Counted from the stretch's first letter, positions 34,638-44,351 are shown. The stretch is DNA of 64,000 nt from Puteibacter caeruleilacunae (GCA_005217565.1 SJCO01000015.1:124001-188000); one strand, 5' to 3'. A program made the numbers and translations. The notes: generated by a model not told the origin, from the letters alone.

Positions 34638-35355
34638 AATGATATTCTTTAGAGATATTCTCTTCATCCTCAATAATCAACTGACCAATCGCATTTACCC
34701 CCTTTATTACTCCTGTAAATGTTCCTTGCTGATCTTTAAATTCAGCTTTTTCACCTAATCGATACAAGCGCTCATGGAAAGCCTGATTGAGTTCCTCATT
34801 AAATCCACTTTTTAGCTTACTATACCAGTAATCAGTACAGTCACATATCGATTGAAGTGTACTATCCAGTTCGTAATCAACACCTGTTAATAACTTCAAA
34901 GATATTGGATTGGGAGCATCACTTACAAACACTTCCTGATTGATATTTAATCCAACTCCAACAATTGATGAGGCAATTTCACCTCCTCTAATGGCATTTT
35001 CAACTAAAATTCCAGCAATCTTTTTATTACCAACATAAATATCATTAGGCCATTTGATAGCAACCTCTGCAACATGCTGCTTCAAAAAGTCGGTCAACCC
35101 AAGAGTGATCACTTTAGAAATCATAAATTGACTCATGATTTCCAGAAACGATGGATACAACACAATACTAAAAGTTAGATTCTTATTGGCTTCACTTTCC
35201 CAATAATTATTTATCTGTCCTCTACCAGATTCCTGAAAACCTGCCAAAACGACAGTCCCCTCCACTGGCTGTTTTTCAGATAGTTGTCTATTGGCATAGT
35301 TATTGGTTGAATCTACTATGTCTAATTTTATTGTATTTTTTCCTATTAACTTCAT
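34612..35355 (-). CDS. birA: Biotin--[acetyl-CoA-carboxylase] ligase
   Basis: 247 residues: only the catalytic and C-terminal domains, without the N-terminal winged-helix repressor of E. coli BirA, so it is a ligase and not a regulator. The biotinyl-AMP loop is ESGRGQINNYWES (about 43-55). KWPNDIYVGNKKIAGIL carries the ligase Lys and Asp, and the C-terminal SH3-like domain covers about 200-245. It attaches biotin to the carboxylase carrier lysine using ATP. Divergent from rsfS. Confidence 0.95.
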   Translation of the reverse strand: MKLIGKNTIKLDIVDSTNNYANRQLSEKQPVEGTVVLAGFQESGRGQINNYWESEANKNLTFSIVLYPSFLEIMSQFMISKVITLGLTDFLKQHVAEVAIKWPNDIYVGNKKIAGILVENAIRGGEIASSIVGVGLNINQEVFVSDAPNPISLKLLTGVDYELDSTLQSICDCTDYWYSKLKSGFNEELNQAFHERLYRLGEKAEFKDQQGTFTGVIKGVNAIGQLIIEDEENISKEYHFKEVEYVL

Positions 35356-35431
35356 GAATATTGATTAGATTCGGTAATTATGACAAGGTTAATGTAAAAT
35401 TTGAAATTTTACTAAATGAAGACAAAAAAAT

Positions 35432-35439
35432 TATCTTTG
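35432..35439 (+). promoter_or_regulatory. -7 element of the rsfS-ftsH operon
   Basis: TATCTTTG fits TAnnTTTG, with a near-match TTTA 20 bp upstream (35408-35411). It is 18 bp before the rsfS ATG, giving a short leader. Confidence 0.45.
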
Positions 35440-35457
35440 TAAATATTAAATAACCAT

Positions 35458-35835
35458 ATGACACAAAAAGCTAAGTTAAATCAGAGCGAACAATTAATCG
35501 ACGCAATCGTTGAAGGTATAAGAAGAAAGAAAGGGGAGGAAATAATATTAGCCGATCTAACCAAAATAGGAAATACCGAATGTGATTATTTCATCATATG
35601 TCATGGTAATTCCAACACACATGTTGATTCAATTGCACAATCAGTTGAAGAAACAACAATTGAATTAGCGGACGAAAAAGTTTGGCATACTGATGGATAC
35701 CGTAATTCTCAATGGATTTTGCTTGATTATATGAACATCATGGTACATGTATTTCAACAAGAATATCGCGAGTTTTATGATCTTGAAAGTCTATGGGCAG
35801 ATGCAACTATAACAAATATTGACTCAGAGTTATAA
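35458..35835 (+). CDS. rsfS: Ribosomal silencing factor RsfS
   Basis: 125 residues. RsfS binds ribosomal protein uL14 on the large subunit and blocks 30S-50S joining when nutrients run low. The diagnostic core is GEEIILADLTKIGNTECDYFIICHGNS followed by WILLDYMNIMVHVFQQEYREFYDLESLW. It is the first gene of an operon with ftsH (15-bp gap), a common Bacteroidota arrangement. Confidence 0.96.
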   Translation: MTQKAKLNQSEQLIDAIVEGIRRKKGEEIILADLTKIGNTECDYFIICHGNSNTHVDSIAQSVEETTIELADEKVWHTDGYRNSQWILLDYMNIMVHVFQQEYREFYDLESLWADATITNIDSEL

Positions 35836-35850
35836 TAATAGATAGTCACG

Positions 35851-37893
35851 ATGACAAAAAATAACACAAATAAAGGGGATAAGAATATTAAATTCAATCG
35901 TCCTAAAATGGATTTAGGGGGCAAAGGACAAAAGCCTAAATTTAACCCATATTGGATTTATGGAATCCTAATTGTGGTTTTTCTTGCTTTAAACTTTCTA
36001 AGTTTCTCAGGAGATCCTGTGCAGACTGATCAGATCAAGTTTAAGGAGATGCTCCGCAACAGCGATATTAAAAAGGTAATGATTATCCCCAACACCGGGA
36101 AAGTCGAGGTATACCTAAAAGAAGAGAGCAAAGAGAAATATGAGGATCAATTTAATGGCATGAATAAGCCTGGTGAATTCGGACCTCACTTTTTCTTTAA
36201 TATAGCATCCGTTGATCACTTTACCGAAAAGCTCGACAAGATGCTGCAGGAATACAACCAAACAGATCAGGTAATCGTAGACTCCAAGCTTGAGGATAAT
36301 ACTTGGGGACAGTTCTTCTGGTCGTGGTTCCCATTAATTGTAATCATTGTACTTTGGGTATGGTTCTTCCGCAGAATGAGCAAAGGTACTGGTGGCGGTG
36401 GCGCTGGTAATATCTTCAATGTTGGAAAATCACAGGCAAAGGTATTCGATAAAGATTCTCATGTATCAACAAACTTCAAAGATGTAGCAGGACTTGCAGA
36501 AGCGAAGCAAGAGGTTGAAGAAATTGTTGAGTTTCTTAAGAATCCAGGAAAATTCACAAAACTGGGAGGTAAGATCCCTAAAGGAGCTCTGTTGGTTGGA
36601 CCTCCGGGAACAGGAAAAACCCTGTTAGCCAAAGCTGTAGCCGGTGAAGCAAACGTTCCTTTCTTCTCGATGTCAGGATCTGACTTTGTTGAGATGTTTG
36701 TAGGTGTTGGTGCTTCAAGGGTACGTGATCTTTTCAAACAAGCGAAAGAGAAGTCACCATGTATTGTATTTATCGATGAGATTGATGCTATTGGTAGAGC
36801 TCGAGGTAAGAATCCAAACATGGGCTCAAATGACGAAAGAGAGAATACACTAAACCAGCTATTAACTGAGATGGATGGTTTCGACACTAACTCTGGAGTT
36901 ATTATTCTTGCAGCAACAAACCGTGCAGATATTCTTGACCGTGCATTAATGAGAGCTGGTCGTTTCGATAGACAAATTCATGTTGAACTACCTGACTTGA
37001 ATGAAAGAAAAGAGATTTTCCAGGTACACCTTCGTCCGCTTAAAATTGCTGAAGACCTGGAGGTTGAATTCTTATCGAAGCAAACACCTGGTTTCTCAGG
37101 AGCAGATATCGCAAATGTATGTAATGAATCAGCATTGATCGCTGCGCGTAGAAACAAGGATGTTATTGAGAAACAAGATTTCCTTGATGCCGTTGATAGA
37201 ATCATCGGTGGATTGGAGAAGAAAAATAAGATCATCTCACAACAAGAGAAAAAGACGATTGCATTCCATGAAGCTGGTCACGCAACAGTGAGCTGGTTAT
37301 TGGAACATGCACATCCGTTGGTAAAAGTAACCATTGTCCCACGTGGTAAAGCCCTTGGTGCTGCATGGTATCTTCCAGATGAGCGTTCTATTTCTACAAA
37401 AGAGCAGATGCTTGATGAAATGTGTGCGACTTTAGGTGGACGTGCTGCTGAAGAAGTTGTTTTCGGTAAGATTTCATCTGGTGCACAGAACGACTTGGAG
37501 CGTGTTACCAAACAAGCATATGCAATGGTAAGTATTTTCGGTATGAGTGAGAAAGTTGGAAACATCAGCTACTACGACTCAACAGGTCAGTCTGATTTCT
37601 CATTCTCTAAACCTTATAGTGAAAAGACTGCTGAGCTTATTGACGAAGAGGTTAAAAAGATCATTGATGGGGCTTATCAAAGAGCTATCGACTTATTGAA
37701 GAAGTTCAAGGATGGTCACGACAAATTAGCTCAGTTGCTATTGGAAAGAGAAGTAATTTTCTCTGAAGACTTGGAAGAAATCTTCGGCCCTCGAAAAGGA
37801 GACAAGGCAATTGCTGAGAATAGCGAGACTCCTAAGCTGGACGAGAATAATGAACAAAAAACTGAGGATTCAGAATCGACCACAGAAGCATGA
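35851..37893 (+). CDS. ftsH: ATP-dependent zinc metalloprotease FtsH
   Basis: 680 residues. It unfolds and degrades membrane and short-lived cytosolic proteins. Two transmembrane helices (about 33-52 and 157-174) flank a periplasmic domain. The AAA domain has Walker A GPPGTGKT (250-257), Walker [13 protein letters not shown] and the second region of homology [21 protein letters not shown]. The zinc site is HEAGH (473-477). An acidic C-terminal tail of about 35 residues is typical of Bacteroidota. The TGA stop overlaps the next ATG by 4 bp. Confidence 0.98.
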   Translation: MTKNNTNKGDKNIKFNRPKMDLGGKGQKPKFNPYWIYGILIVVFLALNFLSFSGDPVQTDQIKFKEMLRNSDIKKVMIIPNTGKVEVYLKEESKEKYEDQFNGMNKPGEFGPHFFFNIASVDHFTEKLDKMLQEYNQTDQVIVDSKLEDNTWGQFFWSWFPLIVIIVLWVWFFRRMSKGTGGGGAGNIFNVGKSQAKVFDKDSHVSTNFKDVAGLAEAKQEVEEIVEFLKNPGKFTKLGGKIPKGALLVGPPGTGKTLLAKAVAGEANVPFFSMSGSDFVEMFVGVGASRVRDLFKQAKEKSPCIVFIDEIDAIGRARGKNPNMGSNDERENTLNQLLTEMDGFDTNSGVIILAATNRADILDRALMRAGRFDRQIHVELPDLNERKEIFQVHLRPLKIAEDLEVEFLSKQTPGFSGADIANVCNESALIAARRNKDVIEKQDFLDAVDRIIGGLEKKNKIISQQEKKTIAFHEAGHATVSWLLEHAHPLVKVTIVPRGKALGAAWYLPDERSISTKEQMLDEMCATLGGRAAEEVVFGKISSGAQNDLERVTKQAYAMVSIFGMSEKVGNISYYDSTGQSDFSFSKPYSEKTAELIDEEVKKIIDGAYQRAIDLLKKFKDGHDKLAQLLLEREVIFSEDLEEIFGPRKGDKAIAENSETPKLDENNEQKTEDSESTTEA

Positions 37894-38519
37894 GTTCATC
37901 AAGAGAAAAAATACTAGAAAAAATAAAATCAGCATTGGCTGATAAAAAAACTGCCGGAGAAGTCGATCGTGACTTTTCCGGTTCTATTTATCATGAAGTT
38001 GAACTTCCACTACATGATGCATTCAAGAAACAGCTAGAATCAATTAAAGGTGAAGCACATCTTTGTGAAAACGAGAACGCTGTAAAGGAGAAAATAGAGG
38101 AACTTATCGACTCAAATAAGTGGCAACATGTTGCATGTGTTGATCCTCAATTGCAGGCAGTGCTACCTGAAGCGGTTACAAATAATCCTGGCATCGACAA
38201 TGATATAGTTGATACCTCGATTACACGATGTGAATATTTGGTTGCACACACCGGATCTGCCATTGTTTCTTCAAATACACCATCGGGGCGCAGATTAAAC
38301 GTGTTTCCTCCGGTACACCTGATTGTAGCTAATGCATCGCAATTAACGACTTATTTGGATGAAGCTATTGAAAAGATCGAAAAACAATATCCAGATGAGA
38401 AACCATCTCAGATATCGATAATTACAGGTCCGAGTAGAACAGCCGATATTGAAAAAACACTGGTTATGGGAGCACATGGACCAAAATCTTTAATTGTATT
38501 GATCAATTTATCAAAATAA
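37890..38519 (+). CDS. LUD-domain protein (LutC/YkgG family)
   Basis: 209 residues forming one LUD domain: CEYLVAHTGSAIVSSNTPSGRRLNVFPPVHLIVANASQ and the C-terminal ITGPSRTADIEKTLVMGAHGPKSL. LutC is a component of the LutABC lactate-oxidation complex, but no lutA or lutB is nearby. It is instead coupled to ftsH by a 4-bp ATGA overlap, which is seen in other Bacteroidota, so its job may be separate from lactate use. Confidence 0.88.
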   Translation: MSSSREKILEKIKSALADKKTAGEVDRDFSGSIYHEVELPLHDAFKKQLESIKGEAHLCENENAVKEKIEELIDSNKWQHVACVDPQLQAVLPEAVTNNPGIDNDIVDTSITRCEYLVAHTGSAIVSSNTPSGRRLNVFPPVHLIVANASQLTTYLDEAIEKIEKQYPDEKPSQISIITGPSRTADIEKTLVMGAHGPKSLIVLINLSK

Positions 38520-38553
38520 GTATAAATCTATTTTCTGAATATCATTCAAATAT

Positions 38554-38561
38554 TACCTTTG
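38554..38561 (+). promoter_or_regulatory. -7 element of cdsA
   Basis: TACCTTTG fits TAnnTTTG, with TTTT 19 bp upstream. It is 30 bp before the TTG start of cdsA. Confidence 0.4.
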
Positions 38562-38591
38562 TAGCCTTGCGAATTCATAAAACGGCTAGGT

Positions 38592-39413
38592 TTGAGTAAT
38601 TTTTTAACAAGAACAATTACAGGGATTCTATTTGTTGCGATCCTTATGATAGGTATCGTGTACAGTAGTTGGAGTTTTTTTGTGCTATTTTTAGTTATCC
38701 AGTTTTTTTCGCTACGTGAATTTTACACGCTTAGCGAGAAGGCCAAAATATTCCCCAATTACACGCTTGGATTAGCAGCAGGAGCATATTTATTTGTAAC
38801 ACTGTACTTCGGACTGTTAGGTGTATCCTCAATGAAATACACCTTAGGTATCATTCCTTTAGGCCTATTAATATTCATTTGCGAGCTTTTCAGAAAAAAA
38901 GAAAAACCAATTGAGAACATTGCATATACAATCATGGGAATTGTTTTGATTGCACTCCCCATCGCATTGTTTAACTTCTTTGTCTTCCCTTCATATATTG
39001 CAGGAGAATACTTTCCATATATCCTATTTGGAATATTCATCATACAATGGGCCAATGATTCAGGAGCTTATGTAATTGGTGTTAGCTTTGGAAAACACAG
39101 ACTCTTTGAAAGGATTTCACCAAAGAAATCGTGGGAAGGTGCTGTAGGAGGAGTATTATCTGCTCTATTAGCAGCATTCCTACTATCATTACTTGTTAAA
39201 GAACTTTCTTTGATACACTGGCTTGTAATAGGCGCTATTATCTCAGTATTCGGCACATTTGGCGACTTAGTTGAATCGTTATATAAAAGAACGCTTGGGG
39301 TAAAAGACTCAGGATCAATATTACCTGGTCATGGAGGAATGTTGGATAGATTTGATAGTATCGTATTTGCGGCACCAGCTGTATTTGTGTATTTATACTT
39401 GACTTTTGCCTAA
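38592..39413 (+). CDS. cdsA: Phosphatidate cytidylyltransferase
   Basis: 273 residues with about seven transmembrane helices. It makes CDP-diacylglycerol from phosphatidate and CTP. The signature is SPKKSWEGAVGG followed by the C-terminal GDLVESLYKRTLGVKDSGSILPGHGGMLDRFDS. The start is a TTG at 38592: no in-frame ATG lies between the preceding stop (38562-38564) and this codon, and the protein then begins SNFLTRTITGI as in homologues. pssA, the next enzyme in phosphatidylethanolamine synthesis, follows at 41 bp. Confidence 0.94.
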   Translation: MSNFLTRTITGILFVAILMIGIVYSSWSFFVLFLVIQFFSLREFYTLSEKAKIFPNYTLGLAAGAYLFVTLYFGLLGVSSMKYTLGIIPLGLLIFICELFRKKEKPIENIAYTIMGIVLIALPIALFNFFVFPSYIAGEYFPYILFGIFIIQWANDSGAYVIGVSFGKHRLFERISPKKSWEGAVGGVLSALLAAFLLSLLVKELSLIHWLVIGAIISVFGTFGDLVESLYKRTLGVKDSGSILPGHGGMLDRFDSIVFAAPAVFVYLYLTFA

Positions 39414-39454
39414 TCGTTTTATTTCTCTAATTTTACAGTCATAAAATTTAGATT

Positions 39455-40207
39455 ATGACTGAAAATCCGATCAAGCTTTGGACCATACCAAACTTTGTAA
39501 CCTTATTAAATCTTTTATCAGGTGTAGTAGGTATACTTTTTGCCTTACAGGGCGAACTTAAAATTGCAGGTATACTAGTTATTATTGCCTCAGTATTCGA
39601 CTTCCTGGATGGCTTTGCTGCACGTATGCTTAAAAGCTATTCTTCTATTGGTGCACAGCTAGATTCATTAGCAGATATGATATCTTTCGGATTATTACCA
39701 GGTATTTTAGCTTTCTCACTAATCTCATATGCTCAATATGGCGGAGTGGTTGCCATCAATAATACAACTTTAACTTCGGCAGATTATCTTTACTTTGCAG
39801 CAACAGCGCTCATTCCAATGTTTTCTGCACTAAGATTGGCTAAGTTTAATATAGATACCCGACAGTCAGATTCCTTTATCGGTCTACCAACACCTGCCTG
39901 TGCCATATTATTTGCCAGCTTTGCAATTCTTGCAGAAACAACAACCTATCCAGAGGTTATTGCCGTGATTTTAAATCCTAAGATCATTATTGGTTTTGTT
40001 GTTATATTCTCTATTCTTCTTGTTTCAGAGATACCAATGTTTAGTTTTAAATTTAAACACTTTGGATTCAGCGGAGATAATAAATTACGCTACTTCTTTT
40101 TACTGTTATCAGTTATATTATTTGGAACATTATTGCTTTATGCCATACCAATAATCATCATATTATACATCTTAATATCATTTATTATTTACCTGGCAAA
40201 GTCATAA
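39455..40207 (+). CDS. pssA: CDP-diacylglycerol--serine O-phosphatidyltransferase
   Basis: 250 residues, multi-pass membrane enzyme. The CDP-alcohol phosphatidyltransferase motif D-G-x2-A-R-x8-G-x3-D-x3-D is visible as DFLDGFAARMLKS followed by GAQLDSLADM. It makes phosphatidylserine from CDP-diacylglycerol supplied by the upstream CdsA. The serine-enzyme assignment rests on the N-terminal IPNFVTLLNLLSG and length. Convergent with the cyd operon across a shared hairpin. Confidence 0.92.
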   Translation: MTENPIKLWTIPNFVTLLNLLSGVVGILFALQGELKIAGILVIIASVFDFLDGFAARMLKSYSSIGAQLDSLADMISFGLLPGILAFSLISYAQYGGVVAINNTTLTSADYLYFAATALIPMFSALRLAKFNIDTRQSDSFIGLPTPACAILFASFAILAETTTYPEVIAVILNPKIIIGFVVIFSILLVSEIPMFSFKFKHFGFSGDNKLRYFFLLLSVILFGTLLLYAIPIIIILYILISFIIYLAKS

Positions 40208-40230
40208 AAAAACCCGGGTATTCCCCGGGT
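40206..40230 (-). terminator. Terminator of the cytochrome bd operon
   Basis: ACCCGGG (40212-40218) and CCCGGGT (40224-40230) form a 7-bp all-GC-rich stem with a 5-nt loop. On the minus strand a run of seven T follows (40212-40206). It lies 24 bp after the small CydX-like gene. Confidence 0.88.
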
Positions 40231-40253
40231 CATAAACTTAAATATTTCCGTTA

Positions 40254-40376
40254 TTAAGCGTTATTCTCTTCATCGAAATAACCTTCGTATTTTTTTAAGG
40301 TGTAACTAACCAGCAAATAAGACACTGCGATTAATACTGGCCAGGATAATACCCATAATATCTGAGTCCAATACAT
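40254..40376 (-). CDS. Small single-pass membrane protein, putative CydX-like subunit of cytochrome bd
   Basis: 40 residues, beginning MYWTQILWVLSWPVLIAVS and ending in a charged tail YEGYFDEENNA. One transmembrane helix (about 5-26) is followed by a short soluble tail, the build of CydX (about 37 residues in E. coli) and related bd accessory subunits. It starts 17 bp after cydB on the same strand and is the last gene before the operon terminator. Sequence identity with E. coli CydX is not evident, so the call rests on size, topology and position. Confidence 0.65.
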   Translation of the reverse strand: MYWTQILWVLSWPVLIAVSYLLVSYTLKKYEGYFDEENNA

Positions 40377-40393
40377 ATCCAATCGTTTTTTAG

Positions 40394-41524
40394 TTAATAA
40401 GCATGAGAATCATTCTCCATTTCTTCTGCATCGATTTTCTTGCCATCCATTGATTTCCATACGTACCAGATGTAAGCAAATACAAATGGAACCATAATTG
40501 ACACATAGCTCATGGTAGTAAGCGTAAACTCACTTGATGACGCATTCTGAATCGTCAATGATGACTGTAGATCAGCATTAGATGGATAAAAAGCAGTATT
40601 ATTCAATCCTGCGATTAAGAACAAAGAGAATACTACCAATACAACACCACTTCCAGCATACCATATTGAAGTTTTACTCTCTTTCATTATGGCTGTATAT
40701 AAGGCCCACAATACACCCACAACACCAACTAGCAGCAACACTAATACGACTGGCATATCCAATAAGTTGTGCAGATACTTATAAGCCTCCATGGTTACTT
40801 CTCCAGTTTCAGGATTGTAGGCATAACCATCCTTCAATATCAACTTGATTAAGAAGAAAAGGAAGAATACGAGGAACAATGCTCCATTAATAATTATTTG
40901 CTTTTTCCCTCTAGTAGCGATTTGTTCATCATTGATATTATTATTCAGGTACATGATTCCCAATACACGAGAAAGAAAGAATACCGATAAACCAAGGGCT
41001 ACATTATGGAAGGTAAGCACAGCTTCTAATCCACCATAAGGAGTCTCCCATTGCGAGAAGTTCATTTCATTAACAGAGAACATAGCTCCGTTAAAAAATG
41101 TACCTACAGCTGTTCCAATAAGCACTGTTCCTCCAAGACCATTTATAAATAAAAAGGTCTCAAAAGTACGTTTACCAAGAAAATTCCCGGCTTTTGTTCG
41201 ATATTCATACGACACCGCCTGAATGACAAAACAGAATAGGATTGCCATCCAAACCCAATAGGCTCCACCAAAACTAGTGGAATAGAACAAAGGAAATGAA
41301 GCAAAGAATGCACCACCAAAGGTAACCAAGGTAGTAAAAGTTAACTCCCACTTACGTCCAAGCGAGTTCACAATCATTTTTCGTTCGTTATCGTTTTTCC
41401 CTAAAGTATAAATCAATGTCTGACCTCCTTGTACAAACATTAGAAAAACCAACAAAGCTCCCAGCAGGGATATAATCATCCACCAGTATTGTTGTAACAT
41501 TAAATATGAAACAGATAGCATCAT
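40394..41524 (-). CDS. cydB: Cytochrome bd ubiquinol oxidase subunit II
   Basis: 376 residues with about nine transmembrane helices. The N-terminal YWWMIISLLGALLVFLMFVQGGQTL is the family start, and NERKMIVNSLGRKWELTFTTLVTFGGAFFASFPLFYSTSFGGAY follows. With CydA it reduces oxygen to water using quinol without pumping protons, at high oxygen affinity. cydA's stop and cydB's start share one base (TAATG), so the pair is translationally coupled. Confidence 0.96.
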   Translation of the reverse strand: MMLSVSYLMLQQYWWMIISLLGALLVFLMFVQGGQTLIYTLGKNDNERKMIVNSLGRKWELTFTTLVTFGGAFFASFPLFYSTSFGGAYWVWMAILFCFVIQAVSYEYRTKAGNFLGKRTFETFLFINGLGGTVLIGTAVGTFFNGAMFSVNEMNFSQWETPYGGLEAVLTFHNVALGLSVFFLSRVLGIMYLNNNINDEQIATRGKKQIIINGALFLVFFLFFLIKLILKDGYAYNPETGEVTMEAYKYLHNLLDMPVVLVLLLVGVVGVLWALYTAIMKESKTSIWYAGSGVVLVVFSLFLIAGLNNTAFYPSNADLQSSLTIQNASSSEFTLTTMSYVSIMVPFVFAYIWYVWKSMDGKKIDAEEMENDSHAY

Positions 41525-43095
41525 TATTTATTCCCTCCTTTACCTTTAGGTCCGAAACCAATTTGTTTTACCATGATTCGTACTTCTGCAATTAGCAACG
41601 TAGTAAAGACCACTGCGAATAACCAGAAAGTAACCTGAACAGCACCTGTACTAATACGTGACACAGCAGCCATTGTAGGCATTAAATCCTGTATAACCCA
41701 TGGCTGGCGACCAACCTCTGCAACTACCCAGCCTGCTTGTGAAGCAAGGTAAGCCAGTGGGATTGTCCAGATAGCCAATCGAAGGAACCATCGTTTTTCA
41801 ATAGCCTTCTTTCTTATAATCAAGTATAATACATAGACAAAGAATAGTAAGAAATACCCTCCCAGTGCTACCATTAAGTGAAAACTATAAAACATCAATG
41901 GTACATGAGGGATCAACTGATCTGTATTGGTTATATAGCCATATCCAAAGTACCTAAAATACTCCTTTTGAAATGCATCACTTGTAAACTCATTTTTGAG
42001 CGTTGTTTCCAACTCCTTATTCCCTGATTTCTTGGCCTCCTTAAATTCCCTCAACTTTGCGATGGCTATTTTCCCTCGCCTGATTTTCTCTTCAGCCGAT
42101 AAAATATTATGCTTTTTATTTCCGTCAATCAAGTCCTTCACACCAGGAACGAAAGCATCCCAGTCGAGAAAAGCCATATAAGAAAGGACATTGGGAATCT
42201 CTAGTTTCAGTGTAAAATCTTTAAGGTTTTCATTTTCCGGATCACTCTCCGAAGTAGAAAAGAATCCAAAAGCGATCAATCCTGCTCCTTCCTGACCTTT
42301 ATATAATCCTTCAAGTGCAGCAAATTTCATAGGTTGAGCACTCGCCACCTGACGTGCAGATCCATCACCAGAGAATATGGTATATACCGAAGTAAGAAAA
42401 CCAAAGATCGCAGCCACAATAATACTCTTACGAGCAAAAGCAAGATCTCTCTTCTTCATAATGTACCATGCAGATACTCCCACCACGAATATCGCGGCCA
42501 ACACATAAGAAGATGAAATTGTATGCAGAAACTTATTCACTGCCATTGGAGACAAAGCAACATCCCAGAAGTTAGTCATCTCATTCCGGGCAGTTTCAGG
42601 ATTAAATGTCACCCCTACAGGCTGCTGCATCCATGCATTAGCTACAAGAATCCAGTAAGCCGATAAATTAGAACCAATTGCCACCAACCAGGTAGATATT
42701 AAGTGAAACTTCTTGCTCACTTTCTTCCAACCAAAGAACATCACCGCAATGAAGGTGGTTTCCATAAAGAAAGCCATAATACCTTCGATAGCTAACGGTG
42801 CTCCAAAGATATCCCCTACAAACCAGGAGTAGTTTGACCAGTTGGTCCCAAATTCAAATTCAAGGATAATACCAGTGGCAACACCAATAGCAAAGTTAAT
42901 ACCAAAAAGTTTCATCCAGAACTTCGTAGTAGTTTTCCATTCCTCTTTTCCTGTTCTCACATAGATCGTCTCCATTATTGCAATAATGAATGACAATCCG
43001 AGTGTTAGTGGAACAAAAATCCAGTGATACATGGCCGTAAGAGCAAATTGAGCTCTGGACCAGTCAACCAGTGACATGTCTAAATTGTCGATCAT
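41524..43095 (-). CDS. cydA: Cytochrome bd ubiquinol oxidase subunit I
   Basis: 523 residues. His24 in MYHWIFVPLTLG is a heme ligand candidate, and the GRQPW motif follows (EVGRQPWVIQDLMPT). The quinol-binding region between helices 6 and 7 (about 245-390) is long and charged. Length is like the long-Q-loop forms. It carries hemes b558, b595 and d. Upstream is a DUF4492 gene, typical for Bacteroidota. Confidence 0.96.
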   Translation of the reverse strand: MIDNLDMSLVDWSRAQFALTAMYHWIFVPLTLGLSFIIAIMETIYVRTGKEEWKTTTKFWMKLFGINFAIGVATGIILEFEFGTNWSNYSWFVGDIFGAPLAIEGIMAFFMETTFIAVMFFGWKKVSKKFHLISTWLVAIGSNLSAYWILVANAWMQQPVGVTFNPETARNEMTNFWDVALSPMAVNKFLHTISSSYVLAAIFVVGVSAWYIMKKRDLAFARKSIIVAAIFGFLTSVYTIFSGDGSARQVASAQPMKFAALEGLYKGQEGAGLIAFGFFSTSESDPENENLKDFTLKLEIPNVLSYMAFLDWDAFVPGVKDLIDGNKKHNILSAEEKIRRGKIAIAKLREFKEAKKSGNKELETTLKNEFTSDAFQKEYFRYFGYGYITNTDQLIPHVPLMFYSFHLMVALGGYFLLFFVYVLYLIIRKKAIEKRWFLRLAIWTIPLAYLASQAGWVVAEVGRQPWVIQDLMPTMAAVSRISTGAVQVTFWLFAVVFTTLLIAEVRIMVKQIGFGPKGKGGNK

Positions 43096-43097
43096 AA

Positions 43098-43334
43098 TTA
43101 TTCGTTGGTTTTAGATGTTAGATTTTCAAGCACGTGATCTCCTCTCTCCTCGTCCGTTTCAAAATTCGTTTTAAGGATGTTTGGGAAAAAGAAAAGCTTT
43201 AACACAAAAAACATGATAAATAGCTTCAGCAATATGATTGCCCATAAGGTTTTACCAAGCGTCATTGAACGGAAACCTTCCACATAGAATTTAAATATTC
43301 GTACAAATAGATTTTTCTTTCCTGCCATACACAT
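43098..43334 (-). CDS. DUF4492 small membrane protein
   Basis: 78 residues with one or two hydrophobic segments (about 28-50) after KNLFVRIFKFYVEGFRSMTLGKTLWAIILLKLF, the DUF4492 signature. The gene almost always precedes cydAB in Bacteroidota, as here (2-bp gap), suggesting an assembly or accessory role in cytochrome bd; this is not proven. Met1 or Met3 could be the start. Confidence 0.88.
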   Translation of the reverse strand: MCMAGKKNLFVRIFKFYVEGFRSMTLGKTLWAIILLKLFIMFFVLKLFFFPNILKTNFETDEERGDHVLENLTSKTNE

Positions 43335-43557
43335 CCACCGTTAAAAGAAGTTTTTTAGTTATGCCTCTCAAGTTATTAAACATATTCATTATCCCATCCC
43401 AATAAATGATGTTTTATATCACAAAAACAAACATTCTCAACAATCATTTCTATTAAAAGTTCATAAAAATTACAATAAATAAAGAACTGAGTAAACAAGA
43501 TGCATCCTTATTTGTTTTAAAATACTGAAATTAAATTAAAACCAAATCCTAACTGCC

Positions 43558-44343
43558 ATGACCAAATTCAAGTCACTTATATTATTCATGGGCTTGGTCG
43601 TATTTTTCGGCCACACAGTGAAGGCACAGGAAATGCCTATTGAACCAGAAATCGGAATCGTTGAACATCTAAACGAATTCTTACCAGACGAAATTATGGT
43701 TGTTAATGAATCAGATGAAAGAGTGAATCTGATTGACTTGCTTGACAAACCAACAGTAATTAACATGGTTTATTACAGGTGCCCTGGAATTTGTAGTCCC
43801 TTGATGGATGGAATAGCTGATGTTATTGACCATTCTGACATGAAACTAGGAGAAGACTATCAAGTATTCACCATTAGTTTCGATCCGACTGAAGGCATTG
43901 TTCTGGGACAAAATAAAAAGAAGAACTATCTCGGTCTGATGACCAAAAAGGAAGATGCTGCAAAAGGATGGAAATTTTTTGTGTCGGATAGCGCCAACAT
44001 AGCCAAGATAACCAAGGCTATAGGGTTTCAATACAAGAAAACTGGTAATGATTATCTTCATGCAGCCTCTATTACGTTTGTCAACCAGGATAAAAAGATT
44101 ACTCGATACTTAAATGGAACCTATTTCCTTCCTATTGAATGGAAAATGTCGATTATCGAATCATCGAAAGGTAATACCTTACCAACCATTAACCGTGTGT
44201 TGCAGTTCTGCTACACCTATGATCCTGCGGGACAAGGCTATGTATTAAACGTAACTAAGATATCAGCAACCATTATCCTCTTTTTGGCAATGGTTATTTT
44301 CTTGTTTCTAATATTTAAACCCAAAAGGAAAGCGAACAAATAG
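43558..44343 (+). CDS. SCO1/SenC copper chaperone
   Basis: 261 residues. A signal peptide (1-22), a thioredoxin-like fold with the copper motif CPGIC (Cys75, Cys79) and distal His168 (YLHAASITF), and a C-terminal transmembrane anchor (about 235-255). SCO proteins deliver copper to the CuA site of cytochrome oxidase subunit II. It is the first gene of the cox operon; cox subunit I follows 8 bp later. The C-terminal anchor is common in Bacteroidota SCO proteins. Confidence 0.93.
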   Translation: MTKFKSLILFMGLVVFFGHTVKAQEMPIEPEIGIVEHLNEFLPDEIMVVNESDERVNLIDLLDKPTVINMVYYRCPGICSPLMDGIADVIDHSDMKLGEDYQVFTISFDPTEGIVLGQNKKKNYLGLMTKKEDAAKGWKFFVSDSANIAKITKAIGFQYKKTGNDYLHAASITFVNQDKKITRYLNGTYFLPIEWKMSIIESSKGNTLPTINRVLQFCYTYDPAGQGYVLNVTKISATIILFLAMVIFLFLIFKPKRKANK

Positions 44344-44351
44344 ATCTAAAC

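Noticed and set aside
43407-43421. FNR/CRP-like dyad TGAT...ATCA between the two oxidase operons
   Set aside because: Half-site spacing does not fit FNR (N4) or CRP (N6), so it was not called as an operator.
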